A stretch of 6,696 bases of DNA from an uncultured Dehalococcoidia bacterium (GCA_937954195.1 CALFYR010000316.1:1-6696); one strand, 5' to 3'; counted from the first letter of the stretch, positions 1 through 6,316 are shown. Numbers and translations: made by a program. The notes: generated by a model not told the origin, from the sequence alone.

Positions 1-10
1 CTAAAAACCG

Positions 11-2380
11 GTGTCATTATCTCTTCGGTACAGCGTGCCGACACCCATGGGGAAGATGGAGGCCGAGACGTCCTCTGGTGGTCTGCGCGTGCGTGGCTGG
101 AACACCCGTTCCCACTGCGCGTTTCGCCGTGCCTGCATCGTAGTGGGCACGATTCGCCGCGCCCTCCCGCGCGGGCTCTCGCTGCCTGCGGCGAGCTGGA
201 ACAACCGTCACCGCGCCATTACGGCGCTCCTCTGGATTCACGTTGTCGCCGTTTTCGCCTATGGCGTGTTCATGGCGAACCCGCTCGTTCACGTCGCCCT
301 CGAAGTCGCCCCGATGCTCGGCGCGGCGGGCGCCGCGATGGTCCCAGCCCTCGGCCGCCGCCTCCGCGCCGTTTCGGCCAGCGGCGGGATGATGCTCGCT
401 TCGGCCACGCTCGTGCACTTCTCCGGCGGTTACATCGAGCTTCATTTCCACTTCTTCGTGGCGATCATCATTATTTCGCTCTACGAAGACTGGGCCCCGT
501 TTCTCACCGGCCTGGGATTCGTCGTACTCCATCACGGCGTGGTCGGCGTCCTCCAACCCGAACACGTCTACAACCACGCCGACGCGATCGCTCACCCGTG
601 GAAGTGGGCTGGCATCCACGGCTCGTTCGTCCTCGCCGCGAGTGTCGCCAGCATCATCAACTGGCACATCTCCGAGACCCATCGCGCTCGCTCGGAACTC
701 GTCCTCCAGTCGGTCGGCGATGGCCTCCTGGGCCTCGACGCGATGGGGCGCGTCACCTTCGCGAACCGCGCCGCCGAGTGGGCGCTCCAGTTGCGCGAAT
801 CCGCCATGCTTGGCCGCACCATCCACGATGTCGTCCATCGCGGCGAGACCCACTCCGACCATGCCTGCGAACTCCTCGGCCAGGCCCTCATGGGCGGCCA
901 CGCCGATACCGGTGAGGACAACTTCTACCAGGCGTCCGGCGCAACCTTCCCGGTCGAATTCTCCGCCTTCCCCATCGGCGGCCCGGCCGGAGGCGCAGTC
1001 CTCAGCTTTCGGGACACCACCGAGCGCAAGCGCTACGAGGAACGTCTCAGCCGGCAGGCCCTGCACGACCACCTCACCGGCCTGCCGAACCGCCGGCTCT
1101 TCACCGACCGGCTCCAGCAGGCGCTTGGCCGCAGCGTCTCCCGTGGGGATTCGCTTGCCGTCGCGTTCATCGACCTCGATCGCTTCAAGGTGGTGAACGA
1201 CAGCATGGGCCACGGCGCTGGCGATGCCCTCCTGATCGCCGTGGGCCAGCGGCTGACGGCGGCGGCACGCCCTGGCGACACCGTTGCCCGCCTTGGCGGC
1301 GACGAATTCGCCGTCCTGCTCGAAGGCATCGCCTCGCCCGCTGAAGGCATGACCCTCACCGAAGAAATCCTCGCTGCGATCCGCGAACCGTTCGAAATCA
1401 GCGGCCGCGAAACCACCTCCGGCGCGAGCATAGGTCTCACCTTCAGTTCGCCGCTCCTGCCCTACGACCGGCCGGAAGACGCACTCCGCGATGCCGATAT
1501 CGCCATGTACGAGGCCAAACAGGCTGGCGGGGGAATCGCCGTCTTCGATTCTGATATGCGCGCTACCGCCCACCAGCAACTCGAACTCGAGAACGACCTC
1601 CGCCGCGCCGTCAGTCGAAACGAACTCGTGCTCATGTTCCAGCCGGAGATTGACCTCGGCACGGGCCGGCTCACGGGCATGGAGGCGCTCGTGCGCTGGA
1701 AACATCCGAAGCACGGCCTTCTGAGCCCGGCGAAGTTCATCGCCCTGGCCGAAGAGAGCGACCTCATCCTCGAGGTAGGTGGCTGGGTCCTCGCCGAGGG
1801 TTGCCGCCAGCTCGGCCGCTGGCTGCGCGAGTTCCCCGGGTTCTCCGGCACGCTGGGCATCAACATCGCGAGCCGTCAGCTGCGCCAGCCTGGCCTCGCC
1901 GCCGAGGTTGCCGGTCTACTTCGCAACCACGGCCTCCAGCCACACCACATCTGCCTGGAAGTCACCGAAAGCGAGATGATGCACGACGCCACAGCCGCCA
2001 TCGCGACCCTGAACGAGCTCCGCGCAATGGGCATCGAGATCGCGGTCGATGACTTCGGCACCGGGTACTCGTCGCTCAGTTACCTGCAGCAGTTCCCGGT
2101 GAGCACGCTCAAGATCGACCGCTCGTTCATCACGCCCCTGGCGTCCGACGAGTCCACCCGCTCCATCGTGAGCGCCATCATCGCGCTCGCCAACGCGCTG
2201 GACCTGGAGACCGTTGCCGAAGGCATCGAACATCCCGGTCAGCTGATGGCGCTTCGTGCCCTCGGCTGCCGGCGTGGCCAGGGCTACCTGTTCGCCGAGC
2301 CGCTCCAGCCAAAGGCGATGGCCGACCTCCTCCGCCGCGAACCCGCGCACGGGAAGGCCCAGCTTCCCGCCGCTTCCTGA
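11..2380 (+). CDS. Membrane-anchored PAS-GGDEF-EAL cyclic-di-GMP cyclase/phosphodiesterase
   Basis: A signalling enzyme that likely both makes and breaks cyclic-di-GMP at the inner face of the membrane. Seen in the 789-residue reading: about six hydrophobic helices at roughly 68-90, 92-113, 121-137, 143-158, 162-181 and 201-220, with 12 histidines between 77 and 219. A PAS domain covers about 226-336 and ends in SFRDTTERK. GGDEF covers about 345-510, with DHLTGLPNRR at 353-362, metal Asp388, an inhibitory-site RxxD at 420-423 and GGDEF at 429-433. EAL covers about 525-775, with E558-A-L, N618, E650, D680-D681, K701, E737 and Q757 all present at the spacing of active EAL enzymes. Both activities are therefore inferred to be intact. 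The start is uncertain. An in-frame TAA at 2-4 blocks upstream extension, and GTG 11 lacks a visible ribosome site and is followed by A/T-ending codons. ATG 47, ATG 56, GTG 89 or GTG 143 may be the true start; GTG 143 leaves a short cytoplasmic tail before helix 1. The stop TGA is followed directly by an in-frame TAG. The signal sensed is unknown. Confidence 0.9.
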   Translation: MSLSLRYSVPTPMGKMEAETSSGGLRVRGWNTRSHCAFRRACIVVGTIRRALPRGLSLPAASWNNRHRAITALLWIHVVAVFAYGVFMANPLVHVALEVAPMLGAAGAAMVPALGRRLRAVSASGGMMLASATLVHFSGGYIELHFHFFVAIIIISLYEDWAPFLTGLGFVVLHHGVVGVLQPEHVYNHADAIAHPWKWAGIHGSFVLAASVASIINWHISETHRARSELVLQSVGDGLLGLDAMGRVTFANRAAEWALQLRESAMLGRTIHDVVHRGETHSDHACELLGQALMGGHADTGEDNFYQASGATFPVEFSAFPIGGPAGGAVLSFRDTTERKRYEERLSRQALHDHLTGLPNRRLFTDRLQQALGRSVSRGDSLAVAFIDLDRFKVVNDSMGHGAGDALLIAVGQRLTAAARPGDTVARLGGDEFAVLLEGIASPAEGMTLTEEILAAIREPFEISGRETTSGASIGLTFSSPLLPYDRPEDALRDADIAMYEAKQAGGGIAVFDSDMRATAHQQLELENDLRRAVSRNELVLMFQPEIDLGTGRLTGMEALVRWKHPKHGLLSPAKFIALAEESDLILEVGGWVLAEGCRQLGRWLREFPGFSGTLGINIASRQLRQPGLAAEVAGLLRNHGLQPHHICLEVTESEMMHDATAAIATLNELRAMGIEIAVDDFGTGYSSLSYLQQFPVSTLKIDRSFITPLASDESTRSIVSAIIALANALDLETVAEGIEHPGQLMALRALGCRRGQGYLFAEPLQPKAMADLLRREPAHGKAQLPAAS

Positions 2381-2391
2381 TAGCCGCATCG

Positions 2392-2438
2392 TTCGCCCCG
2401 CGCGAATCTTCGCCCCACCGCCTTCAGGCTGCTATCCT
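2392..2438 (+). promoter_or_regulatory. Candidate promoter for the fabD cassette, with upstream repeat
   Basis: TTCGCC at 2409-2414 and TATCCT at 2433-2438 are 18 bp apart. The -10 element is preceded by TG plus one base (2430-2432), an extended -10 pattern. The -35 match to TTGACA is weak (three of six). The octamer TTCGCCCC occurs twice, at 2392-2399 and 2409-2416, and TTCGC/GCGAA forms a dyad at 2392-2406. Transcription starting near 2445 would give a leader of about 45 nt to the fabD start. The assignment rests on motif matching and on this being the only intergenic stretch ahead of the cassette. Confidence 0.4.
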
Positions 2439-2451
2439 CGCAAGCAGCACG

Positions 2452-2476
2452 GGCGCGGCTTCCGCGCCTCCGGAGG
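2452..2476 (+). promoter_or_regulatory. GC hairpin and palindrome over the fabD ribosome-binding site
   Basis: GGCGCGG at 2452-2458 pairs perfectly with CCGCGCC at 2462-2468 around a three-base loop. The sequence continues into CCTCCGGAGG at 2467-2476, a perfect 10-bp palindrome whose right half is a strong Shine-Dalgarno sequence. That GGAGG lies 14 nt before the fabD ATG; a second, weaker AGGGA at 2479-2483 has more usual spacing. No U-tract follows the hairpin, so it is not a standard terminator for the upstream gene. It may stabilise the leader or affect translation; this is inference. Confidence 0.4.
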
Positions 2477-2490
2477 GCAGGGACAACCCA

Positions 2491-3486
2491 ATGGACCAGG
2501 AAGTGAAGCCGTGGTCGCGCCTCGCACTCATCTTCCCCGGACAGGGCTCGCAGTATGTCGGCATGGGCGAACAGCTCGCCAAAGTCTCGACAGCCGCCCG
2601 AAACGTCTTCCGCCGGGCCGATGAGATCCTCGAGCGCAATCTCTCGAAACTCTGCTGGGAAGGTCCTGAAGACGAGCTCGAGGCGACCGCGAACCAGCAG
2701 CCCGCTTCGTTCGTAACCTCCATCGCCTACCTGGAGGCGCTGAAGGAGCGTTGGCAGGACAACGGGAAGACGCTCGAACCACACCTCTACGCCGGCCACT
2801 CGATGGGTGAGTTCACCGCAGCCGTGGCCGCCGGCTCCCTCGATTTCGATGAGGGCCTCATCCTCGTCCGCGAACGCGGCCGCCTGATGGCGGAAGCGAA
2901 TGACGAAAACCCGGGCGGTATGGCCTCCATCATCGGGCTCGACGAAGCCACCATCGAACAGATCTGCGAACAGGCCGCCCGCGAAGGAGAAGCCTACGTC
3001 GGACTTGCGACGTCCAACTGCGAGGGCCAGAACGTCATCTCCGGCTACATCAAGCCGCTCCAGATAGCGATGGGACTCGCCGAAAAGGCGCGGGCCCGCA
3101 AGGTGGTCCGCCTGCCCATCAGCATCGCCTCGCACTCGCCGCTCATGGCGAAGGCGAGCGAGGGAATGAACAAGATCCTCCAGAAACTCCCCATGAAGGA
3201 CCCCGTCCGCCCGGTCGTCGGCAACGTGAACGCCGCCCTCCTCCGCACGAAGCACGAGGTCTACGAGGAACTACGCGACCAGCTCCTCCATGGCGTGCGC
3301 TGGCAAAAGTGCGTCGAAACCATGAAGTCAGAGGGCGCTGACATGTTCATGGAGATTGGCCCCGGCAACGTGCTCACCCGCCTCGTGCGCCGGATCGACT
3401 ACGAATTGAACAGCCTGCCCATCGCAGACGACTACGAAGGGCTCCTGAGCGACAACTTCAAGAAAGTGGAGGCGGCAGCGATATGA
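2491..3486 (+). CDS. fabD: Malonyl-CoA:ACP transacylase
   Basis: Transfers the malonyl group from CoA to the phosphopantetheine thiol of ACP in the cytoplasm, supplying the extender for the two ketoacyl synthases encoded next to it. The 331-residue protein has the family layout: FPGQGSQ at 15-21 (oxyanion-hole Gln18), the nucleophile in GHSMGE at 102-107 (Ser104), Arg129 in VRERGRLM (malonate carboxylate contact), His215 in ASHSPLM (catalytic base), and GPGNVLTRL at 290-298 near the C terminus. The usual family length is about 310, so there is no missing domain; the excess is a short N-terminal lead and small loop differences. ATG 2491 places the PGQGSQ motif at the usual distance from the start. 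It has AGGGA at 2479-2483 and GGAGG at 2472-2476 upstream. Its TGA overlaps the next ATG (ATGA at 3483-3486), indicating translational coupling to KS1. Malonyl preference is expected from the family; other extender units cannot be excluded by eye. Confidence 0.95.
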   Translation: MDQEVKPWSRLALIFPGQGSQYVGMGEQLAKVSTAARNVFRRADEILERNLSKLCWEGPEDELEATANQQPASFVTSIAYLEALKERWQDNGKTLEPHLYAGHSMGEFTAAVAAGSLDFDEGLILVRERGRLMAEANDENPGGMASIIGLDEATIEQICEQAAREGEAYVGLATSNCEGQNVISGYIKPLQIAMGLAEKARARKVVRLPISIASHSPLMAKASEGMNKILQKLPMKDPVRPVVGNVNAALLRTKHEVYEELRDQLLHGVRWQKCVETMKSEGADMFMEIGPGNVLTRLVRRIDYELNSLPIADDYEGLLSDNFKKVEAAAI

Positions 3487-4721
3487 ACCGTCGCGTCGTT
3501 GTCACAGGTGTTGGCGCAGTCACTGCCGTCGGCCACACGGCCGAAGACACGTGGCAGGCGATGCTCGATGGCCGCTCCGGCATCGGGCCAATAACGCTTT
3601 TCGATCCCGAACCCTACCCCGTCCGCATCCAGGCCGAGGTGAAGGATTTCGACCTCGGCGATCGCGTTGATGCCAAGCAGCAGCGCTACATGAACCGCAG
3701 CGTCACCTTCGCGATGAGCGCGGCCATCGAAGCGCTCGCGGATAGCGGATTCGAGGTAACCGAAGAGAACTCCGACATGGTCGGCGTCATCTTCGGCTCC
3801 GGCGCTGGCGGCACGGACATGATCCTCGAGCACCAGCGCATCCTCGAAGAGAAAGGCCCGCGCCGCGTCACGCCTTTCCTCGTCGCGAACTTCATCCCCG
3901 ATGCCGCCAGCGGCCACATCGCCATCCATACTGGCGCGCGCGGGCCGAATTTCGCGCCCGTGAGCGCCTGCGCAACCGGCGCGAGCAGCATCGGCGAAGC
4001 CTTCGAGACCATCCGCCGCGGCGATGCCGATACGGTCATCTCCGGCAGCGCCGAAGCCGTCCTCCTGCCCATCTACCACGCCACCTGGTGTTCGATGCGC
4101 GCCCTCGCCGGGGATAACGAGAACCCGACGAAGGCCCTCAAGCCCTTCGACCTCAACCGCGATGGCTTCATCGCCGGTGAGGGCGCGTGCTCGATGATCC
4201 TCGAAGAGTACGAACAGGCCAAAGCCCGCGGCGCGAAGATCTACTGCGAGATCATCGGCTACGGCACCTCGAACGACGCCTACGACATGATCGCTCTGCA
4301 CGAGACGGGCCGCGGGCTCAAGCGCGCCGTCAACAACGCCGTTCGCAAGGCAGGCATCGATCCGGCCACCATCAACTACATCAACCCGCACGGCAGCGGC
4401 ACGCCGCTCAACGACCGCGTGGAAACGCTCGTGTTCAAGGAGATCATGGGGAAGGCGGCCTACAACGCGGCCATCTCGTCCGTAAAGCCCATCACGGGCC
4501 ATTGCATGGGCGCCAGCGGCTCCGTCGAAGCCCTCGCCTGTGTCATGGCCATTCGCGACCAAAAGGTCGCACCGACCATCAACTACACCACTCCCGACCC
4601 CGAGTGCGACCTCGACTACGTGCCGAACGTCGCCCGGTCGATGCCCGTTAACGTGGCAATGACCACCTCGGTAGGATTGGGTGGACACAACTCGTGCCTG
4701 ATTTTCCAAAAGGCCAACTAA
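3483..4721 (+). CDS. fabF: 3-oxoacyl-ACP synthase, FabF-like, divergent gating loops (KS1)
   Basis: Predicted decarboxylating condensing enzyme that joins malonyl-ACP to an acyl chain on its active-site Cys. The 412-residue length matches FabF. Cys163 (SACATG), His303 (NPHGSGT), Lys335 and His340 (KPITGH) sit at exactly the E. coli FabF numbers, so it should be catalytically competent and not a chain-length-factor-type KS-beta. It is unusual in both loops that gate acyl-ACP in FabF. Loop 1 reads NDAYDMIALHETG, where DAYHMT(A/S)P is typical. Loop 2 reads SVGLGGHN, where SFGFGGTN is typical, so both conserved Phe residues are replaced (V397, L399). Residue 108 is Ala where E. coli FabF has Ile. 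The start overlaps the fabD stop by four bases and has GGAGG at 3468-3472, spacing 10. The family call is firm. The precise substrate is unknown, and an altered chain length or acyl specificity is inferred. The symbol denotes family only. Confidence 0.9.
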   Translation: MNRRVVVTGVGAVTAVGHTAEDTWQAMLDGRSGIGPITLFDPEPYPVRIQAEVKDFDLGDRVDAKQQRYMNRSVTFAMSAAIEALADSGFEVTEENSDMVGVIFGSGAGGTDMILEHQRILEEKGPRRVTPFLVANFIPDAASGHIAIHTGARGPNFAPVSACATGASSIGEAFETIRRGDADTVISGSAEAVLLPIYHATWCSMRALAGDNENPTKALKPFDLNRDGFIAGEGACSMILEEYEQAKARGAKIYCEIIGYGTSNDAYDMIALHETGRGLKRAVNNAVRKAGIDPATINYINPHGSGTPLNDRVETLVFKEIMGKAAYNAAISSVKPITGHCMGASGSVEALACVMAIRDQKVAPTINYTTPDPECDLDYVPNVARSMPVNVAMTTSVGLGGHNSCLIFQKAN

Positions 4722-4727
4722 CCCTGC

Positions 4728-4740
4728 GGAGCATTGCGTG
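4728..4740 (+). promoter_or_regulatory. Ribosome-binding site and GTG start of KS2
   Basis: GGAG at 4728-4731 lies six bases before GTG at 4738-4740. This supports the GTG as the real start, seven codons before the conserved TGVGAITPIG motif and only 16 bp after the KS1 stop. No in-frame ATG lies nearby. Confidence 0.75.
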
Positions 4741-5976
4741 ACCCGAGCACTGGTAACCGGCGTGGGCGCCATCACGCCCATCGGACTGACCGCCCACGAC
4801 TTCTGGAACAACCTCGTTGCCGGCGTGTCCGGCGCCGGCCATATCACCCGGTTCGATACCACCGACATGCCGGTGAAAATCGCCGCCGAGGTGAAGGACT
4901 TCGAACCCGGCCACTACATGGATTCGAAGGGCGCCCGGCGTATGTCGCGCTTCGCGCAGTTCGCGGTGGCCGCGGCCCAGCTCGCCGCCGATGACGCCAG
5001 GCTTGAGCTGCGCGACGACGAACGCCGGCGGGCCGCTTCGGCTATCGCCACGGGCTCGGGCGGCGCCATCGACACCATGGAGGAAGTGCTCGTCCTCACG
5101 GAGCGCGGCCCTGCCCGCGTCAGTCCGTTCTACGTGCCGGTTATGGCGCCGAACATGGGCGCCTGCCAGGTCTCGATGCACCTGGGCCTCCGCGGCCCGG
5201 CGCTCGCCAGCGTCGCCGCCTGCGCGAGCGGCCTCTACTCCTACATGGAGGCGAAGCAGCTCATCGACTCCGGCCGCTGCGATGTCGTGCTCGCCGGCGG
5301 GACCGAAGCCGCCCTCCACCCGCTGCCCATCGCTGCCCTCGCGAACATGAAGGCCCTCAGCCGCCGCAACGACGAGCCCACTCGCGCCAGCCGTCCATTC
5401 GACAAGGACCGCGACGGTTTCGTCTTCGGCGAGGGCGCGGTCGTCATGGTGATCGAATCCGAAGAACGGGCGAAGGCACGCGGCGCCCGCGTCTACGCCG
5501 AACTCGCCGGTGGCGGTCTCAGCTGCGACGCCTTCCACATCACCGCCCCGCTCGAAGACGGCTCCGGCGCGGCGGATGCCATGGAGGAGGCCCTTCGCGC
5601 CTCCGGGATGCAGGCGTCCGATATCGACTACATCGCCGCCCACGGGACGGGTACGCCGTTGAACGACGTCTCCGAAACCCGCGCCATCAAGGCCGCCTTC
5701 GGAGAAGCGGCGGGGCGGCTCGCCATCAGCTCGCCGAAGTCCATGGTCGGCCACCTGCTGGGTGGCGCCGGCGCGGTTGGCGCGCTCGCGGCCACCATGG
5801 CCGTCTACCACGATATCGTGCCGCCCACCATCAACCTCGAAGAACCGGACCCGGAATGCGACCTCGATTACGTGCCGCTCAAGGCCCGCAAGATGACCGT
5901 CAACGCCGCCGCCGCGAACGGATTCGGGTTCGGCGGGCAGAACGGCTCGGTGATCTTCCGCAAGTACGCCGGGTAA
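4738..5976 (+). CDS. fabF: 3-oxoacyl-ACP synthase II, canonical FabF (KS2)
   Basis: Elongating ketoacyl synthase: it condenses malonyl-ACP with acyl-ACP, releasing CO2 and giving 3-oxoacyl-ACP two carbons longer. The 412 residues carry the full FabF signature: TGVGAITPIG at 7-16, nucleophile Cys162 in ACASG, His302 in AAHGTGTPLND, Lys334 and His339 in KSMVGHLLGGAG, and the gatekeeper motif GFGFGGQN at 395-402 with both Phe residues kept. Loop 1 reads CDAFHITAP at 263-271, also canonical. The position equivalent to E. coli Ile108 is small (Ser107). It shares blocks such as EVKDF and PDPECDLDYVP with KS1, so the two are paralogues. Cotranscription with fabD and KS1 is inferred from the 16-bp gap and same strand. 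It could serve as the housekeeping FabF or as partner of KS1 in a heterodimer; the sequence alone does not decide. Confidence 0.93.
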   Translation: MTRALVTGVGAITPIGLTAHDFWNNLVAGVSGAGHITRFDTTDMPVKIAAEVKDFEPGHYMDSKGARRMSRFAQFAVAAAQLAADDARLELRDDERRRAASAIATGSGGAIDTMEEVLVLTERGPARVSPFYVPVMAPNMGACQVSMHLGLRGPALASVAACASGLYSYMEAKQLIDSGRCDVVLAGGTEAALHPLPIAALANMKALSRRNDEPTRASRPFDKDRDGFVFGEGAVVMVIESEERAKARGARVYAELAGGGLSCDAFHITAPLEDGSGAADAMEEALRASGMQASDIDYIAAHGTGTPLNDVSETRAIKAAFGEAAGRLAISSPKSMVGHLLGGAGAVGALAATMAVYHDIVPPTINLEEPDPECDLDYVPLKARKMTVNAAAANGFGFGGQNGSVIFRKYAG

Positions 5977-6010
5977 AGTAGCCTGAACGCCGTTTAACAC
6001 TGGATACCCG

Positions 6011-6054
6011 CTCCTGCCCTGCAGGACGCCGTCCCCATCTGTGTCCTGAAGGAG
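6011..6054 (+). promoter_or_regulatory. acpP leader with competing stem-loops next to the ribosome-binding site
   Basis: The 88-bp gap between KS2 and acpP holds a compact structured element. TCCTGC at 6012-6017 can pair with GCAGGA at 6021-6026 (three-base loop). The overlapping CAGGAC at 6022-6027 can instead pair with GTCCTG at 6043-6048 (15-base loop), directly before the Shine-Dalgarno AAGGAG at 6049-6054. CTCCT at 6011-6015 is also complementary to AGGAG at 6050-6054. The folds exclude one another. No convincing separate promoter was found in the gap. Regulation by this element is inference. Confidence 0.35.
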
Positions 6055-6064
6055 AACCACCCAC

Positions 6065-6316
6065 ATGGCAACCGTTTTCGAGCGCGTAAAGGACGTCGTC
6101 GTGAAGCAGCTCAAAGTCAGCCCGGACGAAGTCACCCCCGAGGCGAGCCTCGTCGACGACCTGCGCGCCGACTCCCTCGATATCGTCGACCTGACCATCG
6201 CAATTGAAGAAGAGTTCGCGAGCGACGCCGAATTCGAGATCCGCGATGAGGATGCCGAGAACATCCGCACCATCCAGGACATCCTCGACTTCCTCGCCCA
6301 GCAGGGCCTCTCGTAA
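6065..6316 (+). CDS. acpP: Acyl carrier protein
   Basis: Small acidic four-helix carrier that holds malonyl and acyl chains on a 4'-phosphopantetheine arm and presents them to FabD and the ketoacyl synthases in the cytoplasm. The 83 residues contain the attachment motif ADSLD with Ser37, preceded by VDDLR and followed by an acidic helix II ([12 protein letters not shown], 40-51) that is the usual docking surface for partner enzymes. Compared with E. coli AcpP, the loop after EEEF is about four residues longer ([14 protein letters not shown] in place of DTEIPDEEAE), and Arg60 stands where Pro is usual. ATG 6065 is supported by AAGGAG at 6049-6054, spacing 10. It lies 88 bp after KS2 on the same strand and is probably part of the same unit. 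ACPs for specialised pathways look similar, so a dedicated role with KS1/KS2 is possible; the family call is secure. Confidence 0.95.
   Translation: MATVFERVKDVVVKQLKVSPDEVTPEASLVDDLRADSLDIVDLTIAIEEEFASDAEFEIRDEDAENIRTIQDILDFLAQQGLS

Noticed and set aside
642..1196. Second open frame on the + strand inside the c-di-GMP gene, and similar ones at 598-915, 2256-2624 and 4187-4651
   Set aside because: Out-of-frame shadows of real genes with low-complexity Ser/Ala/Arg/Pro translations and no recognisable domain.
17..1714. Long open frame on the - strand opposite the c-di-GMP enzyme
   Set aside because: It is antisense to a gene with clear domains, its translation has no recognisable motif and is rich in Gly/Ala/Glu/Arg as expected from GC-biased third positions. 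The same applies to - strand frames at 2284-3255, 3432-4868, 4648-6282 and 5900-6427, which also run across real gene boundaries.
3120..3140. IASH before the FabD catalytic His as a hint of methylmalonyl specificity (YASH-type motif of modular polyketide synthases)
   Set aside because: E. coli FabD, which uses malonyl-CoA, has a similar xxSH sequence at this place, so the motif is not diagnostic in stand-alone transacylases.
3483..3486. Frameshift or fusion between fabD and KS1
   Set aside because: The four-base ATGA overlap is a normal coupled stop/start; each protein is full length with complete motifs.
3483..4721. KS1 as a chain-length factor (KS-beta) lacking condensing activity
   Set aside because: The nucleophile Cys163 and both His residues are present; chain-length factors lack the Cys.
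5974..6010. A separate promoter for acpP (TAAAGT 5974-5979, TTTAAC 5993-5998)
   Set aside because: Neither hexamer has a reasonable -35 at 16-19 bp; too weak to list.
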